The position numbers and the translations under genes are program-made. From Didymodactylos carnosus (lineage: Eukaryota; Rotifera; Eurotatoria; Philodinida; Philodinidae), in NCBI GenBank assembly GCA_905250885.1, contig CAJNOQ010000102.1:1-64000 (forward strand): 64,000 nt of DNA, written 5' to 3'. The notes beneath the pieces were generated by a model, which was not told the DNA's origin, made no database searches, and saw only the letters and a program-made list of their open reading frames with translations. Shown here in pieces: positions 48,110-59,633 of the stretch; the first letter of the stretch is position 1, and every line of letters starts with the position of its first letter.

Positions 48110-49222
48110 GTAGTCGTGACCTCGGAGGTCCACAGGGCAGCATACTTGGTCCTCTATTACATCTGATATTCATAAACGAGCTACTAAATTCACTGGCATT
48201 TCCGTTCCTGGGGCCCCTTTTTGCTAATAAAATTGTTATTTTGTCTGATCCAGCTCAGTTCTGCATAGAAGAGGTAATTTCATGGTGCGACACAAATCTA
48301 GTTCGTTTAAACATCGATACATGGCAGTGCCTCTTGTTTTCAACTGTTTCCAACACAAACCCATCCATGTCACTGTGCATAAATAATACAAAAATAGAAT
48401 GAATAAATTTTCTAAAACTCCTTGGCATTCGGATGAGATACGATATAACCTGAAAATTTCATCTTTCAGACTGTCGCAGAATGTTAGGCTCTATGTTGTG
48501 TGTTTTTCACGATGCGCCAGTTTCTCTCCGTTTATATCTTTACAAAAGGTGTGTTCGGATCGTCATGGAATACAGCTCGATTACTTATCGTTCGTCAAAT
48601 GTCACTCATCTGGAGACGCTAGATAGAATACAAAAATAGCCGCTAGAATAACCCTCAAAGATTATTCCTCGAATTCAGATTTACTTCTGACAGAATTAGG
48701 GCTAAATCCTCTCACTGTGAGAAGAAGTCTCCCGTCTTTCATACTTCTATAAATTATATCATGGAAACAGTTTACTGTCATCGATGAAATTGATTTCTTC
48801 TTCAACTACACAGCAATCTGGTCGGAAATATCACAATAAACCGGTAGCTAAAAGGTCCTATTCTCTAAAATCGTCGGCTGGGTCTTTCAGATCACGAATG
48901 ATCGATAAGTAGAATACTTTACCATCTTCAATTGTCCATCAAACGACCATAAACGTATTTAAAACTGTTCTTAAACAACATCTTCAGTTCAAACACTGCC
49001 ATAAAGACATTGACATCTCCTGCGTATGAATTTTGTTGTGGTCCGAGGTTCTCTCTCCTTATTCATGGCCTACTATCTTTTTTCTTTTTTTTTGTTGTAT
49101 TCTAATCAAACTCTTTCTTTCTTCTGTTTCTTCGGTGTTACATCTTAACAAGCTGTGCTTTTTCTTTAACTACCATGCTTATGCAAAAATAAATTCATTC
49201 ATTCATTCATTTATTCAAGAAA
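48110..49222 (+). mobile_element. 5'-truncated LINE (Jockey/CR1-like) with simple-repeat tail
   Basis: The fragment opens inside the reverse transcriptase at GGPQGSILGPLLHLIFINEL, the conserved GVPQGSxLGPxLFxIYIND block, then shows ISWCDTNLVRLNIDTWQCLL, LGIRMRYDITWKFHLSDC, YLYKRCVRIVMEYSS, VTHLETLDRIQK and ALKQHLQ-like endings (FKTVLKQHLQFKHC). The YADD catalytic block is deleted, and there are several stops and frame changes, so it is dead. It ends in ATTC repeats (about 49192-49214), the kind of short simple-repeat 3' tail many LINEs have. The family name is a best guess. Confidence 0.75.
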
Positions 49223-49954
49223 ATAAAACAGGCTAATTTTTCTCTGGAATTCATATTTGTTGTTATTGTCTAGCCGTATGTTTACTTATATTGTTTATTT
49301 AATTTTTGTTCTTTCCCTTTTTTCCACTTAGCACTTCCTCCTCGGATGTCGAAAACAGTGTAATTAATTATCTATTAAATGCCCAGTAATAATTCATCCA
49401 GTGTCTGCGGACATTTTTAGACAATTTTTTGACCACGACAACTTTTTGATCGTTTTTATGCATTTGAATTCACAAATTTCAATACTTTTAGGTTCTTTAG
49501 GCCATGGCACCATTACTAGTACCAGTTCCAGAACTAGAGGCTATCTCCTCGCGATGAGTTTCGCTGACTTCTGTGATCGAAGAAGAGAAAAATTCTAAGT
49601 TTTTCTCAAAAGAGTCAGCGCCATACTGGTATTTAGTCAAAATAGCGAAAAAAAATAGTGAATGGTTTGGTGGCAATTGTTTAAAAATTAACATTCACCT
49701 AGCAACATTAAGTGCTACTTTTTTTCTTAATATTTACCAAAAAAACCAAAATCAAATGTTAACAGGCAGTTACCGATCGATGTGAATTTTAGTTTTAAGT
49801 ACATACAGTTGAATGCCTGTTTTTACGCCATGATTCATGGTGAAATAACGGACAAAAAACAGTGACTCTTAACGGACTGTTTTTTAAGTATTTAGGTTTT
49901 CGTTGGTCTGAGTCTTTCAGTAAGTTAAATAATCCATGGGAAAATGTCAGCAGC

Positions 49955-50150
49955 ATTCATATGTACACCAGTGAATATGAAAAAAAATTGAGATTTGTGA
50001 GTACGTGTGAAATGTTCACGAGACTTTTTTCTCCTCATATTTTTCACACGTAGTCACGAGTGAAAGTCGTACAGTAGTTTGTGAATACATGTGAAAAGAA
50101 TTCCCTCTTGTGAGTACGCATGAAATTATGAAAAGTTCACGCACGACGAC
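49955..50150. repeat. Motif cluster of GTGAGTACGTGTGAAA type
   Basis: Variants of TTGTGAGTACGTGTGAAA occur three times on one strand (about 49996, 50079, 50109), with TTTTCACACGTAGTCACGAG on the other sense between them and GTTCACG words beside them. It resembles the other motif-filled patches but I cannot define its ends. Confidence 0.4.
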
Positions 50151-50780
50151 GTGTTTGATGTTGCAACTGCATACTCCTGACGCCATGAAATTTAGATAAA
50201 AACTTCTCATGAGAAATGAAATAAAAATTCTATGCTTCTGATACAAGTGTACGGTTTGACTCGGTATTGCTAAGTGTTAAACTGAACACAAAACAGCAGA
50301 ACATACACATCTTGGAATTTAATTCATTTTTCTTGATTTTATTTGTTCGGATAAGATACAATTCAACGAGAAATGAGTCATTCATTCTTTTCAAGGATAG
50401 AACTGACAATTTAATCGAGAATTTATAAAAGTAATGAATAATATCCATTTCGTATTCGTATGTATACTTATATTTATAAACTAATAAAAGAAAAAACTAA
50501 AAGACTAATAACAAATTGGAGATCTAAACAATCGACATAAACTCGTTTCGATTTAACTGTCCTCTATCTACTTTAAAAAGGACAACAACAATAAAGAGTT
50601 AATAATAAATACAGAAAATAAAACTGGGTCAATAAAAACTCAATCGAACCAACAACAACTATGAAATATATTTATATTATCACATAGCGAATAACAATAA
50701 CAGCGAAAAACTTGAAATAATTACCGATCATTTTTTAATTACACTAAATATCTATCTAAAACAGTCAACACACGGGCATA

Positions 50781-53700
50781 TTAATCACCCTTTGCCAGAT
50801 CATCATTCTCTAAATCAAGAAGAAATTCTGGCATCTAAAAATAACAAATAAAGAATTAAACATAAACACAATAAAATTGAATTAATACAAATGAATATAA
50901 TTATTTACCGTTAGTCCTGCATTTTTTATTAAATTTCTACACGTTGTCAATTGATCTTCGTATGTTGAACACAACACTAATAAATCATTTTGTTCCTGTA
51001 CGTTTTGTTTATAATCATTATTCAATTTAACATATTCATTTTCTAAACGACATTTTTCATCCATTAACGATTGAACTTGGCCTTCTAAACTCTAAAATAT
51101 ATGTACGAAAGATAAAATTCCATCAGATAGTAAATTTATCTCTCATTTTACTTCTAATATCGATACTTTTCTCTTTTCATTAGCAATTTTTTCTTGTAAT
51201 ATACCATTATCATGTTGTAAACGGCTAATTTCATCTGTTTGAGCGGAACAACTAGAAACGGCACTGAACAATGTATTAAAACATCATCGATTTAGAAAAA
51301 ATATTACCGTTCATCAAAAACATTTAACTTTTCTTGTAATTCGTTAATTTTAGCAGTGAATGATGCACGTTCAGACACTTGCATTCGTTCATTCTTATAA
51401 AAACAAATGAAATGATTGAGGACGGATATTATATTTGAATCAAAAGACTAATTACCTCGCGATTATTGTTATTTTCATCGTTTTCTGAATGCGATTGTTG
51501 GTCAACACCATTTTCAGCACTAAATGACAGATGTTTAAATAATCACCGAACCAGTTTATTTTAGTTCGACTTACGTCATAGTTGGATGATAATTACGTTG
51601 TTGTTGGTCGATAGATGTTTGATTCTAAAAAAAAGCTTATAAATGATGTTTAACTCTAAAATTAATATTTTGGTTTAGTTTAAGCTTTTTATTTTTTTTT
51701 TTTTTAGTTTACAAAATATTTTGGTTGAAATCTCTCCTATATAAATCCTTACATTCGTTGATCGTAGCTGTTCTAATTCCATCTTTTGTTGCTCACATAG
51801 TGTGCGTAATTCGCTTAATTCACTATTTGATTCAGTACCTAAATAAAGTGCAACAAGATATGTCAGATATTTCTTAGGATAAAAGATTTCAAATTTCTCT
51901 GTACGGACGTTCCTAATTGTGTGTTAGTCTTGAATAAATTGAAGTAAGAATTCTTTTCGAATAAAGTTTTTCATCTTGAACGTGTTATATATAGAACTGT
52001 TTTTACCTTTTCCGGACATAATTTTCAATAAGGAATATTGATCTTTCACTTCTTGTAAAGTTTGTTCTACATCATTGATACGTTTTTTATACAATTCATT
52101 ATCGTTTAACAATTGTTTTTGTGTATGTTTATAATTATTTAATTCATCATCTTGTTGTCGTATCAAATCTTTATAATGTGTCATGATGGCTGTTGTTTGT
52201 TGATCGCGTGTTTGATTAGTCTGATGTAATGATAAATGTTCACTAGTATTATTCACATGATGAATACCATCTGTTTTCATTGTTAACATATTTGTTATTG
52301 AACCTTCTAATGTTTTATACAAACGAGCAAATTCAAAATCTAATGTCATTTCATTTGCATTCGTCAATTTTAATTGGGGACGTTGTAGAGCTTTTGCATA
52401 ATATTCAGATTTTGACAATGATTCCAATTTTTCTTGAAATAAATCAATTCCAATTCGTTTATTAATAATACGTTCGAGACTTTCCGTTGTATATGATTGT
52501 ACTCGATTATTGTTAAATACCAAACATAAACCAAAAGCAAATGCACATAAACTTTGAATTAATTGTTCACGTTCATCATTAGTCGAATGAGAACATATTT
52601 GTGATATGAGATAGGCTACACTATTTTGTATAGACAAAAAATTTTCCACAGATAATGAACAATTTGACAACCATGTACAAAGAAATATAAGTACGGCTAA
52701 ACGTGTATTAAAAGATGATGTGGTATTTTGTAATAAATCCATGGATAATTCCATAAGTGTTTTAGCACCTGCGTGCTGTTGATCAACGGCTAGTATAACT
52801 TTTAATATTGATTCTTTAAATTGTTGACTATCGGCAATGAGATGACTTAATGCTATACCAGAACACCATGATGACACAACATCTTTACTCAAATAACCAA
52901 TAATTAATAAATGACCAAGTGTATACTGATTAGCAGCTGAATAAAAAAACGACTTTTATACTAATAGACAGAAACATTTAAAAGTGGTATTTACCATTTT
53001 CAGATTGTGGCAACAGAGTTTGAACAATAAGGGATTTTCCAGTATCATTTTTATATAAATAACACTGTAAACAGTATAATATAGAGATTCGCAATTGGAA
53101 TGATTGTTTTTCACCGGCTATCATTGTGTACAATAAGTTTAATAAAACGGGTCTAGAATATGACAAAAAATCAATGTCCTGGTTTTGTAGAACAGGGTTT
53201 CTATAAAATACGATGTGGTACAATTTTGTGAAACTTCGAAGGCCTATCATTTACCACAAATTCTGGTTCCCTGAAGCAATCCCTAAATTATATCCACATT
53301 TGTGGATAATTCAATAATTAAGATCAGTTCTGGTCACCAAATAGGGATTTCAATTTAGGGATTTTTTTAATATAAGATAAACCACATATACAGTAATCCA
53401 ATACCATCCTAGTATTCATACCATACTAAATACCTGTTATTCATTAGTTTTACAACACAAATCTCATTCAAATATTATGTGTTGTTACACCATGATCTGG
53501 TTACCAGATTCTAAACACAATATAGAAGTTTAAATCTTCTTGTTTTTGTCTTCTTATCTTATCGATTTTATCTAGTTATTGTAATTCATTTAAAAACTAA
53601 ATTCGATATTCTCATTTAAAACAAAGTAGTGATCAAGTCTAACCCAGAGAAAACAGTGTGTCAGAGATGAGCAAGCCTTTCGCTGTGAAGGAACGGTGAA

Positions 53701-56204
53701 TTTTGCAAGCCCACTCTGTAGCTGTATTTTAATTCTATTCTGGTCATCAGATGCAAAGATTTTATCATGTAACTGTGAGTTAAATATTTGTCTTCTCTGA
53801 AGAGTTTATCATAACTTTTATTTACAATGCTCACGCTTTATGTAAAGAAATATAGAGAATAAATAAAAGACAATTCTGGTCACCAGAATTGACTTATACA
53901 CAGTAGAATTTCCGATTTGTGTTGTAAAACTAATGAATAACAGGTATAACAATCCCTAAATTAAATACCTATTTGGTGACCAGGACTGATCTTAATTATT
54001 GAATTATCCACAAATGTGGATATAATTTATGGATTACTTCAGGGAACCAGAATTTGTGGTAAACGGTAATCAACCAGAATTTTTATTATAGCCTATTCAT
54101 GTAATAGTCTACAATTTCTGAAAGTGTGGTCCAAATGAAGTGTAAAATGTACAGATATTTTTGAGAAGGAAGTGTCTAAACAGTCAATAATCACTTACTG
54201 TTGTACTTCGTTTGTGTTATTCATTACGGATCCCAAAAATTGTTGATTTTCACTATTACCTCGTACAACATCGCCAATCGTGTTTATAGTCTAAAAAAAC
54301 CAAAGCTGATGCAGAAAAAGTGCTGACTGGATTATTTTTTATCAATTACCTCAGCGAGGACATCAGCAGGAATCGTGCTCAGTGTTAACATCACACACAG
54401 GCGGTGAAGTAATCCTAAAAATAGTGAAATACAACTAGTATTATACTTTATAACAAGTGTAGCACTTACCGCATTGACTAACTACACGTTGACAAGCTAC
54501 GGTATTCTGATTTGAATTGGTTGGTGAAACTAATGTACGAATTGTCTACAAAAAAACAAAAAACGTCATCCTCACGTTATCTAAGTAAAGTCTCATAGAG
54601 AAAACTAGTGGGCTTCTATTTCTTCTTGTACAAGCGATGAGCTTGGTGTTAACATAAACTATGAAATTTATGGATATAACACATCTAGTAGGAAGAAAAA
54701 GCTAGCCTATAAAAACAATAATTTTCGTACCTGTAGAAATAAATGAACATTTGATACTTTTTGTGCTGACCATCGTTTATCACCGATAGAACTTAATTCA
54801 AAAAATTGTACTAAACGTTGAATATATGAACCTTCACGAAAATAACTTTGATTTGATGAATTATTTTTTAATAAATTTAGTAACACTGTCAAACAGTCTT
54901 CAACAGTCACAACTAGAAGGTAAATCTTCAAAATGAAAAAATTCATTTTGAGTTCAAAATCTTACCTCCTTCACTTCCACCTTCGCTGACTAAAATCTCA
55001 TATAAACGTTCAAAACCATTTTCAAATGCAACAATCTTTTGTATATTTGCATTCGCACGCGTTAAAATTTGTAACAAAAGTAATGTCTGAAAAGACAAAA
55101 CTTTCAAAATATAAACCTTGCGGTTCAGAAAAAAATTCATTTCTCACATCATTTCTGATAACTTCACGTTGATCTTGTAACAGATCGATTAATTTCGATA
55201 CACCCATTGGTCCACTTTCTAATATTATGTCTTGTAATTCTTTTGGACAATTTGTTAGTAACGATGTTAAAAATTTAATCGCTGATCGACGAATATTGAA
55301 GTCAAATTCCTAAAGTACAAAAAAACTAATTGTACAAATGGACAAAACAGACCGGTATGAAAGAGTAAAATGAAAGAATAAAAATATACTGAGGGTACAC
55401 CTGAAAATTTTCCGTTTAAGCTCTGAAATTCAAAAAAATTCGTACCTCTAATAAGTCTAGTACAGCATGAACGTGCTCTTTGTTTTTGATAAAGACTTCT
55501 GTGAATTGAGCAGTGATATCAGTAGGAAGACTAGCTTGTTCTAAATATAAATGATACATATTGTGTAAGAAACACATATCCAACTCTCTTTACCTTCTTC
55601 ATTTCCCGGTTCATATGTCATTACATTGGCTAATGCATCCAGCGCTAATTGTATTATATCCAAATCAGTTCGGTCTCCTTGAAGTACTTGGGCAAGCAAA
55701 TGCATACTTTGCGTTCCTGAAAAGAAAATGTATATCAGCTTAAACATACTTCAAATGATTTATTATTTTTCTATATCAAATGCTTACCTACTTCTAGTTT
55801 GCATTTCTGAAAAGTCAAAATTGATAAACGAAATTTTATATAATTTAAAAATATTAGAAACTGACCTTTGATAATGCTTTTAAAGCTCGAACAGCATCTC
55901 GTCTATCTTCAATACGTGTTGCTGATTGTAAACGATCACATAATCGTTCAATCTGTAAATAAATTAACAGTTCATCAAAATAGAATAAAGCCATTGTTCA
56001 TTCTCTCATCACATGTAATATAATTATCAGTAATTACCTATAAACACAATCAGTTCTCTCAGACTAACAAAATGTTAGATTTCGGAACAATACATGATTT
56101 TTTCTTCTATTTTTTTTCTTCTATTTACTACTTACTGTTTCTTGTCCAGTCACAGTTCCGGATGAGGTTGTAGTAAATAATGAACCACCGCGCCAAAATG
56201 CCAT
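50781..56204 (-). CDS. USO1: General vesicular transport factor p115
   Basis: Twenty exons on the minus strand join in phase to 937 residues (human 962). They are 56136-56204, 55866-55952, 55788-55806 (19 bases), 55594-55716, 55446-55540, 55148-55309, 54966-55086, 54731-54912, 54470-54545, 54350-54414, 54199-54290, 52995-53152, 52007-52936, 51753-51838, 51575-51624, 51456-51519, 51308-51393, 51152-51263, 50909-51091 and 50781-50834. The N-terminal armadillo-like head has the family's blocks: LCDRL, DRRDAVRALKALSK, GVSKLIDLLQDQREVIRND, IQKIVAFENGFERLYEI, VEDCLTVLLNLLKNN, YFREGSYIQR and LCTWLSNC. From about residue 620 a coiled coil follows, ending in a short acidic tail (LDLENDDLAKGD). p115 tethers COPI/COPII vesicles to the Golgi via GM130 and giantin and is recruited by Rab1. 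The gene looks intact; the acidic tail is shorter than in vertebrates. Intron 11 carries an inverted-repeat element. Confidence 0.97.
53251..54062. mobile_element. Inverted-repeat element in USO1 intron 11, CTGGTNACCAG-rich
   Basis: Arms of about 115-140 bases: the left begins TTACCACAAATTCTGGTTCC and the right ends with its reverse complement. Shared inner blocks include AATTATATCCACATTTGTGG and GATCAGTTCTGGTCACCAAA (the right copy differs by a base or two), then a nested pair around TTATTCATTAGTTTTACAAC. Inside, the near-palindromic word CTGGTCACCAG recurs with variation (about 53333, 53500, 53732, 53876, 53972). No ORF. It accounts for most of this 1-kb intron, whereas most other USO1 introns are much shorter. 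Confidence 0.75.
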
Positions 56205-59200
56205 CCTAAATTGATATCTAAAACATATATAAACTCGTTTCAATACTCTAGTTAGCAAAATATGATCAAAGGATGTATTTTTCATTCTCAGGAAACATAG
56301 TTCATATCATGTACGGATGAAATGCTATCGATCTATGACCTACTATCTCGTGTTAGAGAATAATGAAACAAGAAGTCTTATCTAATTGTTAGATGAGTAT
56401 ATCAAAAAGTAGTCTAATTGAAAAGATACTACTTATTTGTGTTAATTATTTTGTTCAGTGAAGCAGCAGTAGATGTTCACACTGATTAGGCTACATTAGG
56501 AGTGACCATCAATACTCTTTATAAAAAGAAAAACTGAAAGTCACCAGTTATCCCTGTAATTTTAAAGTTTATATAGTGTTTCTAACTGTAATCTGGTGGT
56601 AAAGTAAATTTTGACTGAATTGTAAATTCTAACTGAAAAATGTTCATTGTACGATTGATTTCATAGTGGAAAAATCCATCATGGCAAAAATTTCTATCAA
56701 AAATACTGGTGACCATCGGTACGCTGGAACAAGACGTTGTACGCGAGCTCAGCTTTAATATGTCCTTTGATTCTCATTGATATATCTTTTTTCGCAAAAA
56801 TTTTATTGCATCTCTTATCTAATGAGAATCAAGCAAAAACTAAAAATTGATTTATAACATTTTTTTTCATGCGGTCCCATCAACGTGTTCATTACTTCCT
56901 AGCGTAATCTGATCCTTTAGCGCTAAGAGTAACCCACCCTTGTTCAAGCTATCACAGCTGTGCTGTATCACCACCTGTCGCTTTATATTTGACGAATGCG
57001 ATCACGTATTGTGTCCTAATATTAGAGATGTCACTATTATATGTGAGATAGATAAAGTTTTTCCTTAAGGGTTAACGGTAAATGATTAGTACAGTTTAAT
57101 ATTGAAAGAATTGAAACAAAGTAGTAAACTGGAATAAAGTTATTTGAATATAAGAATACGTTTAATAGGAGTAATTTAATGGAAAATCAAAAGCAACCAT
57201 CATGTACCTTTTTAAACAGTGTGAGAAGACAATCCTTCCGATTACGTTTCGGATACTCTGAGAACTGATGCCATTCTATTCTTAGAAAAGATTTAAATGA
57301 GATTAGGTGGGGCCTGGCCATTGTTTCTACTACAACGGCCTTCAATGTTCTTGTTCACTATAAAAATTTTTGTTTCTAGTCAAATCTTTCAATTTCTATC
57401 GGGAGTTGTTACGATTTTAATATATTCATAGTCAAAAACCACAACTATAGTTTGTACACGCTTCAATGAATACAATCCAGTATACTTTCGTTTCGATAAT
57501 TTTAATTCATAAATATTAAAAATGCTAATAGATTTTAAAAAACATCAGTCACGTCCCATCGTAACAGTTTACATTCCTTCTCGCTTTCTTCAGTATTTGA
57601 AAATCGTTCAGAGAGTTTAAATTCTACAATATATATACAGATAAAAAATCAATAAGATGTGTAATGTGATTATAAGGTAATATTGGCTCGCTATCATGTA
57701 TTATCCGTGAAGGTTGGTCTTTCTAGCCTTGTTAAAAACCAAAATTGTGGTCTCTATTTGGGCTAGGAAAGAGCCAATTCACGCGAATCGAGAATCATAT
57801 TGCTATATTCATTAACATACTGGATTGCAATATAATAAACAGGATATGGGGACTTATCGACTTACATTACCTGTATGAGGTTCATGACGCACGATCTTTT
57901 AATAAATTAGTTTATTCTAGTTCACTAGATATCTTGGTTAAACAATTACTTTTTCGAGGGAATCCAACTAAAGTATTTTTTCAAGAAAAATCACTAATAT
58001 TTATATTAAAACCAACATTTTCTTTATAAAAACTACTTTTTCTTTTCTTCTTAGTGTTAAGTGATAGACCTTGATGCTTCTCATCAATTATCGACGTCAA
58101 ACTTGTTACTAGCTCATGAATCATGCCAGTAATTTCGTTTCACATTTTTGAACTAATATATATGGGAAATTTTGAACAGTTACTTTTATATATCTGATAA
58201 ATATCGACGCACAAGTCACACAACTCAGTTTCCGACTCGAATTGTGTATCTTCGGGTTTTTATTATTTTTATTTAGATGATAAAAACCAGCTTTTTGAAC
58301 CAGAGTTCTAAAGTGTTGTTAGTCTGAACGTAGATTTCCTTCATGACCGCCACTTTCTTATGTTGAGTGATATCTTGTGAGGAATGATCAAAGTAGCGAA
58401 AATTAATTTTTTTGGAAACTTAGTTGTTAAAATGTTAAAAAAGACCAGAAACGATTCTCTGCTATTTGAGCTATTTACTAACGTAAAATTATCTCGATTG
58501 AATTTAAATTCGCATAAAAAAATTTTTTTCCAGGCTAGAAAACGTTTCCATAAACTGTTTCCACAATATAGTGAAGTTTCGGTTTCCCAACTTCCTAGTT
58601 TACTATTGCAAAATCTATTGTACATTTATTATTTTTACAATAGAGTTCAAGAATACTTTTCAGAAAGAATAAGATGATATTGAAAATCAGCGAGTTACGT
58701 CGAATTATGCATAATATAATAAGTTATATTTGCTTGGAAAGTATCAAAATGACTAAGCAATGATAATTGGTCATGAAAAGATAGTTTACTAGCAAAATTT
58801 TTATGTCCGTCTGCTATTAGAAAAATGCGCACTGTGCTCAAGAAGGGACTCGTTAACAACAGCGGAAGAAAAGGTTTGCCGATTCAGCCCAAATTTTTAC
58901 CCAATGAAAAAAGTGGAGATTTTTCGAAATATTTCAAGAAGGAAAGTATATTTTGGAAACAAATTTAGAATCTGGTATAGAGTTTGAAGTATCTATGATA
59001 AAAATTTGAGTTCTATCAAACTTTGACTTCCACCTTTGTCAAGACGATGAAAAAAGAGCGTGAAATACCCTTGGTACCTATTGATATAAAAAGCGAATCG
59101 AATCACATTCACATTTTTATTGATTTGTTCTCAAGAAAAGAACATATTACAAACGAAATAATCATTTTATTTTTTCGCAAAAACCAAAAAAGCAGAAAAC

Positions 59201-59633
59201 GGAAACAACAAGAAGTATGCATATATAAATAGTGACAAAATCTTTTTGTCTGTAATATTACTTTGGTTCGAATGAGACACTGTCTTTGGGTTAAGTCAAC
59301 AAAAATCAATTCACAAAAAAAGCAAATCAGAAGAAAGCAGAAAAAAAGATAATAGATCACAGCAAATATAGATAACAAAAGAAAAACAACAACAAATCGA
59401 ATTGTTCGATTAATTTCACATAAATAAATATGCAAGTACAATAGTAATACCGAAGATTTGCTTCCAATTGAATAAAAGATATTAAAAAAATTTAAGCAAA
59501 AACAGAGCGAAGAAAAGATTATCTGTCAATAACAATAACAAGTGGAGAAAGAATTAAATACCTATTGTCTTACTGATGAACGTGAGTTTTTTTTATGTTG
59601 CAGAGGAGGACGGACAGAGGACGATTGAGTATC
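56205..59633. other. USO1 upstream region and flippase downstream region
   Basis: No gene is recognised in 3.4 kb. Short ORFs (58384-58677, 59109-59441) are AT-driven and lack domains. Part of 58680-59060 resembles the dispersed repeat described at 18640-19440. Confidence 0.45.
58730..59060. repeat. Fragment of the dispersed non-coding repeat family (copy 3)
   Basis: AGAATCTGGTATAGAGTTTG, then AAGTATCTATGATAAAAATT (about 58967-59007), matches AGAATCAGAAATAGAGTCTG then AAGTATCTGTGATAAAAATA at about 19160-19200. Flanking similarity is weaker. Confidence 0.4.

Larger units (their letters stand above)
43071..50780. other. Hunchback upstream region and USO1 downstream region
   Basis: About 7.7 kb lies between the first hunchback exon and the USO1 stop, both minus-strand. 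It is AT-rich, with CT microsatellites (44101-44127, 45492-45530), a TA run (44616-44634), a direct repeat of about 55 bases (43648-43703 and about 43990-44046, sharing TATCTTCTGATGTTCAAAAA) and LINE remains. No host gene is recognised. Hunchback enhancers would be expected here. Confidence 0.5.

Noticed and set aside
58384-58677. 97-codon plus-strand ORF with membrane-like stretches
   Set aside because: Overlaps an antisense ORF of equal length, AT-driven, no domain.
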